Shown: positions 45,104-53,747 of the stretch, in pieces | Numbering within the stretch: the first letter of the stretch is position 1 | Layout of the letters: the number at the start of each line of letters is the position of its first letter | Source of the DNA: FEN-299 sp963727765 | Lineage (GTDB): Bacteria > Acidobacteriota > Vicinamibacteria > Vicinamibacterales > Fen-181 | Direction of reading: 5' to 3' | DNA: 64,000 nt | NCBI GenBank assembly: GCA_963727765.1 | Contig: CAVSGZ010000007.1 | Coordinates: 434,001-498,000 of the forward strand | Notes under the pieces: model-generated | Databases searched by the model: none | The model's input: the letters and a program-made list of their open reading frames with translations, nothing else | Told to the model about the DNA's origin: nothing | Translations under genes and position numbers: made by a program

Positions 45104-46850
45104 GTTGGTGTCCTTGCTTGCGGATCTCCGCGTAGCGCGACTCGCAGTCGTGGCACAGCGCCGTGTCCTTCATATCCACCTGGGCCAGCGTCGCCGACCG
45201 CGCTATGACGCAGGTCGGCAACCGCACGATCACGGTCGTCCCTTCGCCCAACGCGCTCTCGATCTCGAGCGTCCCGCCGTGGCGCTCGATGATGCCGTAG
45301 ACCACCGACAGGCCGAGGCCCGTTCCCTTCTCCTTGGTCGTGAAGAACGGGTCGAGGATGCGGGGCAGGAGCGCTGGCGCGATGCCCGGACCGGTATCGG
45401 TCATGCGCACCTCCACCTTCGAGCCGACATCCCGCGAGGTGACGGTGAGCGATCCGCCCGTGGCCATCGCCTCGCACGCGTTGAGGGCGATGTTCACGAA
45501 CGACTGGCGCAGCTGGCCGAAGTCGGCCTTCACGAGCGGCGTCGGCGGCAGGTCTTTCGCGAGCGTCACGTTCTGCATCTGCAGCCGGTGGGCGAGCAGG
45601 GACAAGGCCTCTTCGACGACCGCGCTGACGTCGAGCTCCTTCAGGCTCGGCGGGCGCTGCCGGGCAAAGTCGAGCAGGTTCCGGACGATCCCGCTGCAGC
45701 GCTCGGTTTCGCGCTGCACGAGCCGGAGGTTGCGCGTGCAGTTCTCGCGCATCTTCTCGTTGAGCTCGCCCTCCTCGTGCATGCGGATGAGGAGCTTGGC
45801 GTAGGTCAGGATGCCGGCCAGCGGGTTGTTGATCTCATGGGCCACCGACGCGGCGAGCTTGCCGAGCGACGACATCTTCTCGGACTGGATGAGCTGCGCC
45901 TGTGCGCTCTTGAGGGCGTTGGTGCGCTCCTCGACCTGGCGCTCGAGGGTCTCGTTCAGCTGCCGGAGCTCGTCGTGCGCCTGTCCGAGCGACGTCGTCA
46001 TCTGGTTGAACGAGGCGGCGAGCCGGCCGATCTCGTCGGTTTGCCGCATCCGGATCTGGTGGCCGAGATCGCCCTGGGCCACGCGTTCGGTGGCGGCGAC
46101 AATCTCGCCGATCGGTCGGATGACGCGGCCCCTGAAGAACAGGCCCACGGCGACAGCCAGCAGCAGCACGCCGATCACCGAGAACACCGTCGTCTTGCGC
46201 CCGAGCGCGGCCACGGCGTGGTCCTCGTCCTCGAGAGACATCGCGATGTCCACCACGCCGAGCACGGGCCTGGCGGCCGGATGCACGTGACACGAGGCGG
46301 ACGAACAGGTGGCCTCGTTGTAGATCGGCGTGATCATGGCGAGGACGCGGTGGTTGTTGCGCCTGAAGATGCGCGAGCGCGACGGCATATTGAGTCGCAC
46401 GAGGGGCTGGCCGGCGGCGTGGCAGGCGTAGCAGGCCTCGGCGCGCTTGTCGACCAACCGGCCTTCCTCGGCCCGGTCGGTCGAGAAGGTGACGCGCCCC
46501 TCCTTGTTGAGCATCCGGACCTGCTCGATCCCGCGGAGCCGCCCAATCATGTCCATCGTGCGATAGGCGGCGGCCCGGTCGTTGCTCAACATGAAGTGGT
46601 AGGTGCTGGCCTTGATGGTGTCGCTGAACTGCGCCGCGCCGCGGAGCACCTCCGCGGTCAGATAGGCCTGCTGGGCGCGCAGGCTCGTCACGATGAGGAC
46701 GGCGCCAGAGACCAGCGTCACGAGCGCGATGACGCCCGCCGCCTGGACGCCCAGGCGATTCCACCACCGGACCCGAAGCGTCGGGGTCGGCGGCAGGACC
46801 TGCGGCTCAGTTGGCGTCTGGGGAGGCATCACGGCACTCCAGGCCGGCAC
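45093..46850 (-). CDS. membrane sensor histidine kinase with haem c motifs in the periplasmic domain
   Basis: 585 residues. TM1 ~34-56, periplasmic domain, TM2 ~215-236, HAMP, coiled coil, HisKA (VAHEINNPLAG) and HATPase (DTGPGIAP, GTGLGLS). The periplasmic part has CYACH (140-144) and CSSASCH (182-188), i.e. one CX2CH and one CX4CH, both able to bind haem c. The C-terminus adds CHDC. This predicts a redox- or ligand-sensing haem kinase. It is operonic with the NtrC-type regulator and flanks the multihaem cytochrome and hydrogenase genes. ATG 46829 is an alternative start. Confidence 0.9.
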   Translation of the reverse strand: MPAWSAVMPPQTPTEPQVLPPTPTLRVRWWNRLGVQAAGVIALVTLVSGAVLIVTSLRAQQAYLTAEVLRGAAQFSDTIKASTYHFMLSNDRAAAYRTMDMIGRLRGIEQVRMLNKEGRVTFSTDRAEEGRLVDKRAEACYACHAAGQPLVRLNMPSRSRIFRRNNHRVLAMITPIYNEATCSSASCHVHPAARPVLGVVDIAMSLEDEDHAVAALGRKTTVFSVIGVLLLAVAVGLFFRGRVIRPIGEIVAATERVAQGDLGHQIRMRQTDEIGRLAASFNQMTTSLGQAHDELRQLNETLERQVEERTNALKSAQAQLIQSEKMSSLGKLAASVAHEINNPLAGILTYAKLLIRMHEEGELNEKMRENCTRNLRLVQRETERCSGIVRNLLDFARQRPPSLKELDVSAVVEEALSLLAHRLQMQNVTLAKDLPPTPLVKADFGQLRQSFVNIALNACEAMATGGSLTVTSRDVGSKVEVRMTDTGPGIAPALLPRILDPFFTTKEKGTGLGLSVVYGIIERHGGTLEIESALGEGTTVIVRLPTCVIARSATLAQVDMKDTALCHDCESRYAEIRKQGHQHDE

Positions 46851-47011
46851 GCGCGGGCGGGACGGCCCTCAAGCTCTCGGTCGTGGACGCCGCCGGAGGA
46901 CGAGGGCCCCGAAGGACAGGGCCCGAACGGTCGACGGGTGTTCATTCTACAGCGAATGTGGCCGGGCTCATGTGCCCATGTTGAGAAATCCAACGCTCGA
47001 TCGGCGAGCCA

Positions 47012-47038
47012 GTCCGCCTTCGCCGGGCTACGGCGGAC
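47012..47038. repeat. intergenic hairpin
   Basis: GTCCGCC (47012-47018) and GGCGGAC (47032-47038) around a GC-rich loop, in the gap between the divergent kinase and epimerase genes. A kind of short hairpin repeat like those at 5993 and 55809; not followed by T residues. The rest of the 274-nt gap holds no gene. Confidence 0.5.
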
Positions 47039-47096
47039 CCGCCCAAGCGCTTCGCGCGGAGGCGGGGAGGCTCGCGCCACCGGCGGCCTTGCGGGG

Positions 47097-47102
47097 TATA
47101 AT
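47097..47102 (+). promoter_or_regulatory. -10 element of the epimerase-fusion gene
   Basis: Perfect TATAAT, 22 nt before ATG 47125. No matching -35; an activator may be needed. Confidence 0.5.
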
Positions 47103-47124
47103 CCCCGCGTCCCTTGTCAACCCT

Positions 47125-48711
47125 ATGAGTCTTCCAGGGCTGGTCATCACGGGCGCGTCTGGCTTCCTGGGCCGTCATCTGGTGCAGGCCGTGCGCGAGG
47201 ACTACCGCGTCTTTGCCGTCGCCCGGCGGGCCCAGGCGCGCAGCGCGGTCGCGCTCCATCAGAACCTGACCTGGCTGCAGGCCGATATCTGCGAGCGGCC
47301 GCTGATCGAGACGGCCTTCGCCGAGATCGGGCGTCAGGGCGGGGCGGAGACGGTGGTGCACCTGGCGGCCCTCTCCGATTTCACGGGGGGCGACGACGCA
47401 GAGTTCTGGCGCACCAACGTGGTCGGCCTCCGCAACGTGCTGGAGGCGGCGACGGCGCACGGCGTTCGACACGTCGTCTTCTCCAGTGCGCTGACCGCGT
47501 GTCGGGCGCCGCGTCCCGGGCGCGCGATCACCGAGGAAAGCCCTCCGCACGGGAGGCACATCGACGCGGTGACCAAGCGGGAAGGCGAAGCGCTGATGTT
47601 CGAGTTCAGCGACCGGCTGCATCCGGTGATCATCCGCTTTGCGCCGCTCTTCTCGGACTGGTGCGAACATCCGCCCCTGTTCATGCTGCTCGAGACCTGG
47701 CTGTCCGACGCGTGGAACCACCGGCTGGTCTGCGGCCAGGGACAGTCGGCCGTACCGTACCTGCACATCAACGACGCGACACTCGTCCTGCTCGACGTCC
47801 TGTCGAGGCTCGACGAGCTGAAGCCGTGCGAGGTGCTGCTGGCGAGCGGCGACCGCGCCGTCTCGCACCGTGAGCTCTACGAAGCGGCGACGCTCGCGTT
47901 CTCGGGCGCGAGGCAGAAGCCGGTCTTCGTGCCGCGGGCGCTGTGCGGGCCCGCGCTGGCCATTCGCGACGTGATCGCGCGGATGAGCGGCGAGCCGGCC
48001 GCCGAGCGCGCCTGGATGACAAGCACGATCGACGCCGTGTTGCGCACCGACGCGAGCCGGACGCGAGCGCGGCTCGACTGGTCACCGCGGTCGCGCCTCG
48101 AGATCCTGCGGCGCATGCCGTTCCTCATCGAGAATTTCCGAACCGATCCCGCGACGTGGGCCGAAGTGAACCGTGCGGCCATGCGGCGGGTGAGCGTCCC
48201 GGCCAATCTCAAGATCCACTGGCTGCTCGAGCAGCATCAGGAAACCGTGATGAGCAGGTTCACCCAGATGCTGACCGGCGCGGACGGCAGGGACCGGTTC
48301 CCGAGTTACCAGAGCCTCACGCCGGCGCAGCACGACTGGCATCATCGCCTCGTGTACCGCAACCTGTTGAGCGCCGTTCGCACGCGAGACAAGGGCGTGT
48401 TCATGGGCTACTGCCGCGACCTGGCCGAGCAGCGGCTCAAGGAGGGTTACACTGCCAACGAGTTGTGCGGCGCGCTCGAAACACTGAACCTGGTGTGCTG
48501 GCGCGTGCTGCGGCGCGATCCAACATCGAACGGCCTGCGCCAGGCCATCACCGACTATGTCACGGCCACACTCCGTTCGGGCTGCGACCAGGCGCAGGAG
48601 GTCTTCGAGCTGGCCGAGGCCCGAGAGCACCGAGCGGCCCACCGTTTGTCGGACGAGAGGGCAGCAGTTCGGGCGGAAGTAAGCGTAAGTACTGGACCAG
48701 GAACCACTTAG
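47125..48711 (+). CDS. NAD-dependent epimerase/reductase fused to a C-terminal helical (RsbRD-N-like) domain
   Basis: 528 residues from ATG 47125. Residues 1-~340 are an extended SDR: GASGFLGRHL (NAD), VVHLAALSDF, FSSALTA. The YxxxK pair is not obvious: the expected position reads HIDAVTKREGE, so Tyr appears replaced. Residues ~355-510 form a helical domain (IHWLLEQHQETVMSRF, then WHHRLVYRNLLSAV and FMGYCRDLAEQRLKEGYTANEL) resembling the N-terminal sensor domain of RsbR-type stress proteins. I know no standard enzyme with this plan, so a regulatory or sensing role is possible. Followed after 23 nt by a small membrane protein. Confidence 0.7.
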   Translation: MSLPGLVITGASGFLGRHLVQAVREDYRVFAVARRAQARSAVALHQNLTWLQADICERPLIETAFAEIGRQGGAETVVHLAALSDFTGGDDAEFWRTNVVGLRNVLEAATAHGVRHVVFSSALTACRAPRPGRAITEESPPHGRHIDAVTKREGEALMFEFSDRLHPVIIRFAPLFSDWCEHPPLFMLLETWLSDAWNHRLVCGQGQSAVPYLHINDATLVLLDVLSRLDELKPCEVLLASGDRAVSHRELYEAATLAFSGARQKPVFVPRALCGPALAIRDVIARMSGEPAAERAWMTSTIDAVLRTDASRTRARLDWSPRSRLEILRRMPFLIENFRTDPATWAEVNRAAMRRVSVPANLKIHWLLEQHQETVMSRFTQMLTGADGRDRFPSYQSLTPAQHDWHHRLVYRNLLSAVRTRDKGVFMGYCRDLAEQRLKEGYTANELCGALETLNLVCWRVLRRDPTSNGLRQAITDYVTATLRSGCDQAQEVFELAEAREHRAAHRLSDERAAVRAEVSVSTGPGTT

Positions 48712-48734
48712 CGCTGGGAATGGAGAGGCGGACA

Positions 48735-49100
48735 ATGGCAGCGAAGCAAATCGGCGGCACGGCAGCGAAGACCGGCTTCTACTGGAACCTGGGCAAGTGG
48801 AAAATCACCATGGTGCCCAGGCAGGGCGGCACCCTGCCCGGAGACGCGAACCGGCGCTACGTGAAGATCCCCGTCCTGGCGCTGCTCGTCGTGGCCCCGC
48901 TTATGGGCGCCGTCTACGTGATTCTCCTGCCGTTTGTCGGCCTCCTCGGGCTGTTCAGGCTCTTCGGCAAGGAGGCGGCCGCGGCCGGTCCCGGAGCCTC
49001 GGACGCCGAAGACGGCGACGTTGTCGATCCGGTCTCGATTGACGCCTCGGTCCAGGGCAAGCAGCGCACCGAGCCGCGGCGGCCGGACCTGCACGACTGA
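48735..49100 (+). CDS. small single-TM protein, unknown function
   Basis: 121 residues from ATG 48735; ATG 48720 is also in frame. About 45 N-terminal residues precede one long hydrophobic segment (~47-78), and the tail is acidic. No motif. It lies between the epimerase fusion and the 14-haem fusion gene, on the same strand. It might be an accessory subunit of the membrane complex encoded next, by position only. Confidence 0.55.
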   Translation: MAAKQIGGTAAKTGFYWNLGKWKITMVPRQGGTLPGDANRRYVKIPVLALLVVAPLMGAVYVILLPFVGLLGLFRLFGKEAAAAGPGASDAEDGDVVDPVSIDASVQGKQRTEPRRPDLHD

Positions 49101-49416
49101 GGGAACTCAGGCTGTAGCCTCCACTCTCTGGTTGCCGCGATCTGCGGCGACGATCCAGGTCCGCGCCGAGCCGCACAGGGGTGTGTCCTGGTGTTGCGTG
49201 CAAATGCTGTCGCGCCAACGACTTGCGCTGCGTCGGTGCGGACCTGGCGCGCCGACCGGAGTCTCGACCATTTCGGTGTGCTTTCGAGTTGACATGTCGG
49301 GCGCATTCGACATAATCAGGCGAATATCGGGAGGTGGCCCCTCCCGCGCCCGACACCGGAAACCTGACCAGACCCCTGAGGGCGAGACGTCTTCAGAGAC
49401 GGCTGTTGCTATAACT
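49101..49416 (+). other. 316-nt intergenic region before the 14-haem fusion gene
   Basis: No supported open reading frame or RNA gene. It carries a promoter at 49289-49316 and a leader of about 95 nt. I see no clear repeat or terminator for the small upstream gene. Confidence 0.6.
49289..49316 (+). promoter_or_regulatory. promoter of the Fe-S/NrfD/multihaem fusion gene
   Basis: TTGACA (49289-49294), 16-nt spacer, CATAAT (49311-49316). Start codon at 49417. Confidence 0.65.
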
Positions 49417-52400
49417 ATGGACATCAATCGACGACGATTCCTCCGATTCGGTCTCGCCGCTTCATCTGTGGCGACCTCGTCTTCCCTCCTCGCCAGCGAG
49501 TCGCCGAGTCCCGCGGCGGCGGCCATGCCCGACCACGTCGGCGTGCTCGTCGACACCACGCTGTGCATCGGCTGCCGTGAATGCGAGTCGGCCTGCAACC
49601 GCCGCAACAACCTGCCTCGTGTCACGACCTCTTTCTCCGATCGAGGCATCTTCAGGACGTTCCGCCGCCCATCGGAGACCGCCTTCACCGTCGTGAACCA
49701 GTTCCCTGGCAGCCCGTCGCACGACCAGGCCTCGCTTCAGGAGACCTATTGCAAGGTGCAGTGCATGCACTGCCTGAACCCCTCCTGCGTCTCGGCCTGC
49801 ATCGTCGGAGCGCTGACCAAGGCGCCAGATGGGGCAGTCGTCTACAACCCGAGGATCTGCATCGGCTGTCGATACTGCCAGGTCGCGTGCCCGTTCGAGG
49901 TCCCGGCCTACGAGTTCAACGAACCGCTCGTACCGCGCGTCCGGAAGTGCGAGTTCTGCAGCGATCGGGTGAAGGGCACCGGTGCCAATCCCGCGTGCGC
50001 GGCCTCGTGCCCGACCGAGGCGCTGGTGTTCGGGCGCCGCGCCGATTTGGTGGCCATGGCCAAGGAGCGGCTCGCCCGCCGGCCCGACCGCTATGTCGAC
50101 CACCTGTACGGGGAGCATGAGGTGGGGGGCACGTCGTGGATATACCTCACGGGGCGGCCCGTGCAGGAGGTCGGGCTGGTGAACCTGCCCGACACGCCGC
50201 CGCCGGAACGTACCGAGGCCATCCAGCACGGCATCTTCAAGTACGGCATCATTCCGGTCGCCGTTTACGGCCTGTTGGCGGCCGTCATGTGGCACACACA
50301 TCGGCAGCACCCGGAAGACCATCCGGGCATTGGTGAGGTCAGCAGCCCGGCTTCCGCCGCCAAGCCGGGACGAGGGTGGGCGATCATGACGCCGCTGCAC
50401 AGCGACCGGCCGCATCGCGTCACAAAGCCGTTCTTCACGTTTGGCACCGTGACGTTGTGTCTCATCATGGGCGTCGGCTACGCCTTCGGCATCACGCGGA
50501 TGCTGCTCGGCCTCGGCCGCGTGACCAACCTCGACAACCACAGTCCGTGGGGCATCTGGATCTCGTTCGACGTCGCGTGCGGCGTGGCACTGGCCGCCGG
50601 CGGTTTCACCACGGCGGCGCTCGTCGACATCTTCGGCCAGCGGCGGTTCAAGGCGCTGCTCCGTCCCGCCATCCTCACCGCCTTCCTCGGCTACCTCTGG
50701 GTGGCCATCGCCCTCAGTTTCGACCTCGGGAGGTACTGGAACATCTGGCGCCCGATCTTCAACTGGCAGGGCAACTCGGTGCTGTTCGAAGTCGGGATGT
50801 GCGTCACCGTCTACCTCATGGTGCTGACGGTGGAGATGAGCCCGTCGATCCTGGAGGGCCTGAAGGCGCGGGTCGATCAGGACGAGTGGGGAGCCAGGCT
50901 GCTTCGGAAGATCGATCGGCCGCTGATGACGCTGTACGCGGCAGTCCGGATTGTCCTGCCGCTGTTCATCGTCGCCGGCGTGGTCCTGTCGTGCATGCAC
51001 CAGTCGTCGCTCGGCACGCTGATGCTGATCGCGCCGACCAAGTCGAGCCCGCTGTGGGACACGGCCATGCTGCCCGTGCTGTTCCTGCTGTCGGCGACGA
51101 TGGTCGGTTTCCCGATGGTGATTCTCGAGTCCATCTACGCGAACATCAGCTTCGGCCGCAACCCGGAGATGGAGCTGCTGACGCCGATCGCGAAGATGAT
51201 CCCCTGGTTCATCGGCGCCTACGGGGTCGTGAAGCTGGGCGACCTGGCGTTCCGCTTCGGCAGCCTGGACTTCTTCGCGCACCCGGCGGCCACCACCTCG
51301 CTCGCGGTGGAGATCCTCCTCGGTGTCGTCGCGCCGTTCCTCCTGCTGCTCAACAAGGCGGTGCGCCGCTCGCAGGGGTGGCTGTTCCTCTCGGTGGCGC
51401 TCATCATTTTCGGCGTCGTACTGAACCGGATTAACGTGTTCCTGGTCGGCTATACGCCGCCCTACGCGACACACGCCTACTTCCCCTCGGTGGGCGAGAT
51501 CGCGATGACGTTCGCGATCGTGTCGAGCATCCTGTTCTGCTACCGCTTCTTCGTCACGTTCTTCCCCATCCTGCCCGGCTACCTGCCGGAGAGCGAGAAC
51601 CAGCTCGAACGCATCCGCGAGGAGCGGGAGAAGACAGTGAGCCCGTTCTGGACGTGGGTGATTCGGGGGGCGGCCATCGCGTTTCTGATCGGGTTCGTCG
51701 GACTCTACAACGGCGTCCACGTGACCGCCATGCGGGGATCGACCCGGCTCGTCGCGGATATCCGGCGGGTCCAGTCGGCCGCACCGGTCTTCGTCAAGGT
51801 CGAGGCCGTCGCCTACCCAAACCGCCCGGCGGCCTACCGGAACTTCTTCGAGCTGAACAGCGAGGCGTTGAGGGCGAAATCGGACGACTACGAGCCGGTG
51901 GCCTTCTCGCACCGCATCCACGACGAGATCACGGGCGGGGACTGCGGCGCCTGCCACCATCGCTTTTCGTCCGACCCGAAGGACCGGGTCGGCGTGGACA
52001 TCCGCGAACTCCACGGGCAGTTCGGAGTGAAGCTGGGCGGAGCCTGTTCCACCTGCCACCAGGACATGCAGACGAACGCGCCCCAGGGCTGCCCCCGCTG
52101 CCACGGCAACCCGTCGGAGGCTGATGCGCCGTCGCGGATTGGACTCAAGGGTGCCTACCACCGGCAGTGCATCGGTTGTCATCAGAGCCAGCCCAAGACG
52201 GCGTCCGCGCCGACGGCCTGCAACGGCTGCCATCATCCATGGACGCCCGACCACGGCAGGCTCGTGAACCTTCCGGCACATTCGAGTCCGCAGGACGTGA
52301 CGCGCGCGTGCCTCTCCTGCCACGCGAAAGCCGGGCATGACATGCTGAACACCGCCCATTGGACCTGGAAGGGGATGTCGCCGACGCTCAAGGGATACGA

Positions 52401-53679
52401 GCACCGCCTGGACGTCGGCCTCACCGTGCTGGCGAACGGCAGCTGCGCGGCGTTCGGCTCGTCCTCCGGTGAATGCGCGTCATGCCATGTCGGCTACGGT
52501 TGGGTCGACACGAAGTTCGACTTCACCAACCCGGACAACATCGACTGCCTCGTGTGCCACGACACGACCGGAACCTACCGCAAAGAGCCGGGCCGTGCCG
52601 GCTTGCCGGACCCCTCGCTCGACCTCGAGGCCATCGCCCGGAAGGTCGGCCGTCCCTCGAAGCAGACGTGCGGATCGTGCCATGTCGCCAGTGGTAGTGA
52701 CGGCATCCTGTACGCGAAGCGAGGCGACCTCGAGCCCGCGCTGGCAAGTCCGCCCGCCGAACTCGACGTGCACATGGGCGCGCTCAAGATGCGATGCCAG
52801 GACTGTCACCAGACCAACGAGCACCGCGTCGCGGGCACCTCGACCGGCCAGCCGGCCGCAGAAGGCCCGGTGTCGTGCGAGAAGTGCCATGGCCAGACGC
52901 CGCATGGCGTGGCCGGCGTGCTCAGCCGGCACCTCGACGATCACGTCAGGGCAGTGGCGTGCGAGACCTGCCACATCCCGTCGTTCGCGCGCACGTCACC
53001 GGCACTGCTCCGACGCGACTACTCGGCGGCCGGCGCCGATCGGCCCGCGACGGTCGGCCGCGACGGGATGCCGCAGTACGACAAGCGCTTCGGCACGCTC
53101 ACCTGGGGCAAGGAGGTGGCGCCAATCTACCTCTGGTACGACGGCACACGGACTCCCTCGGTCGCCGGTGACGCCATCGACCCGTCGAAACCGGTTGTCC
53201 TCAACCCACCGGTGGGCGAGAAGCGAAACCCGGCCGCGCGGATCTTCCCGTTCCAGGTGCAGGCGGCCGTGCAACCCTACGACTCCATCAACAAGGTCCT
53301 GGCATTGCCGAAACTGCTCGATGGGTACTGGGTCAATTTCGACTGGTCGAAGTCGATCGCCAGCGGGATGCAGGAGGCGAACGTCCCCTATTCCGGGAAA
53401 TACGGCTTCGTCGAAACCAGGATGTACGTCCCGATCTACCATGAGGTCGTCGCCGCCAAGAAGGCGTTGGGCTGCGCCGACTGCCATGCCGCCGACGCCA
53501 TCACCTGCACCCGGTGTCACAAGGACGCGGCAGGGATGAACCTCCCCGAACATCGGCGCGCGGTCTATCCGGCCGTGTCGCGGCGGATTGACTTCAAATC
53601 GCTTGGGTACCCTGACGATCCCGCTCGGACCGGTGGGCGGTTCTACGTCGGGCTCGGCCGCGGCGTGCCGCCGCGGTAA
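49417..53679 (+). CDS. giant fusion: Tat-exported 4Fe-4S protein + NrfD/HybB membrane subunit + 14-haem cytochrome c (OTR-like)
   Basis: 1420 residues from ATG 49417. Twin-arginine signal RRRFLRF at the N-terminus. Residues ~50-200 carry four ferredoxin-type Cys clusters (CIGCRECESAC, CMHCLNPSC, CIGCRYCQVAC, CEFC...CAASC) as in HybA/HmcB. A TM at ~285-301 matches the HybA anchor. Residues ~325-715 are an NrfD/HybB-type multi-helix domain, probably the quinone site. A further TM (~745-765) leads to 14 CxxCH motifs: five in a cytochrome c3/c7-like part (from Cys843) and nine from Cys965 on, whose sequence (ASCHVGYGW, LVCHDTTGTY, YSGKYGFV) matches octahaem tetrathionate reductase. Topology is coherent: both redox ends are periplasmic. 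In known systems these are separate subunits. Confidence 0.88.
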   Translation: MDINRRRFLRFGLAASSVATSSSLLASESPSPAAAAMPDHVGVLVDTTLCIGCRECESACNRRNNLPRVTTSFSDRGIFRTFRRPSETAFTVVNQFPGSPSHDQASLQETYCKVQCMHCLNPSCVSACIVGALTKAPDGAVVYNPRICIGCRYCQVACPFEVPAYEFNEPLVPRVRKCEFCSDRVKGTGANPACAASCPTEALVFGRRADLVAMAKERLARRPDRYVDHLYGEHEVGGTSWIYLTGRPVQEVGLVNLPDTPPPERTEAIQHGIFKYGIIPVAVYGLLAAVMWHTHRQHPEDHPGIGEVSSPASAAKPGRGWAIMTPLHSDRPHRVTKPFFTFGTVTLCLIMGVGYAFGITRMLLGLGRVTNLDNHSPWGIWISFDVACGVALAAGGFTTAALVDIFGQRRFKALLRPAILTAFLGYLWVAIALSFDLGRYWNIWRPIFNWQGNSVLFEVGMCVTVYLMVLTVEMSPSILEGLKARVDQDEWGARLLRKIDRPLMTLYAAVRIVLPLFIVAGVVLSCMHQSSLGTLMLIAPTKSSPLWDTAMLPVLFLLSATMVGFPMVILESIYANISFGRNPEMELLTPIAKMIPWFIGAYGVVKLGDLAFRFGSLDFFAHPAATTSLAVEILLGVVAPFLLLLNKAVRRSQGWLFLSVALIIFGVVLNRINVFLVGYTPPYATHAYFPSVGEIAMTFAIVSSILFCYRFFVTFFPILPGYLPESENQLERIREEREKTVSPFWTWVIRGAAIAFLIGFVGLYNGVHVTAMRGSTRLVADIRRVQSAAPVFVKVEAVAYPNRPAAYRNFFELNSEALRAKSDDYEPVAFSHRIHDEITGGDCGACHHRFSSDPKDRVGVDIRELHGQFGVKLGGACSTCHQDMQTNAPQGCPRCHGNPSEADAPSRIGLKGAYHRQCIGCHQSQPKTASAPTACNGCHHPWTPDHGRLVNLPAHSSPQDVTRACLSCHAKAGHDMLNTAHWTWKGMSPTLKGYEHRLDVGLTVLANGSCAAFGSSSGECASCHVGYGWVDTKFDFTNPDNIDCLVCHDTTGTYRKEPGRAGLPDPSLDLEAIARKVGRPSKQTCGSCHVASGSDGILYAKRGDLEPALASPPAELDVHMGALKMRCQDCHQTNEHRVAGTSTGQPAAEGPVSCEKCHGQTPHGVAGVLSRHLDDHVRAVACETCHIPSFARTSPALLRRDYSAAGADRPATVGRDGMPQYDKRFGTLTWGKEVAPIYLWYDGTRTPSVAGDAIDPSKPVVLNPPVGEKRNPAARIFPFQVQAAVQPYDSINKVLALPKLLDGYWVNFDWSKSIASGMQEANVPYSGKYGFVETRMYVPIYHEVVAAKKALGCADCHAADAITCTRCHKDAAGMNLPEHRRAVYPAVSRRIDFKSLGYPDDPARTGGRFYVGLGRGVPPR

Positions 53680-53692
53680 GGAGTGAATCGAC

Positions 53693-53721
53693 CACGGCCC
53701 GCGCGGCAGCGCCGGGCCGTG
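53693..53721. terminator. hairpin between convergent multihaem genes
   Basis: CACGGCCC (53693-53700) and GGGCCGTG (53714-53721), 13-nt loop. It sits in the 68-nt gap between convergent genes and may serve both, but there is no T-tract. Confidence 0.5.
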
Positions 53722-53747
53722 TCGCTTCGTGACCGCTGAACGTCGGG

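Noticed and set aside
45072..47873. 933-codon open frame on the plus strand
   Set aside because: Antisense to the haem sensor kinase for most of its length; the remainder is an out-of-frame reading of the epimerase fusion.
49462..52404. 980-codon open frame on the minus strand
   Set aside because: It is antisense to the 14-haem fusion gene, whose Fe-S and haem motifs are beyond doubt; the protein is His/Arg/Val-rich low complexity, as GC-rich antisense frames are.
48934..53679. Start of the 14-haem fusion at 48934
   Set aside because: It would run through the small TM gene and the promoter; the Tat signal begins at 49417.
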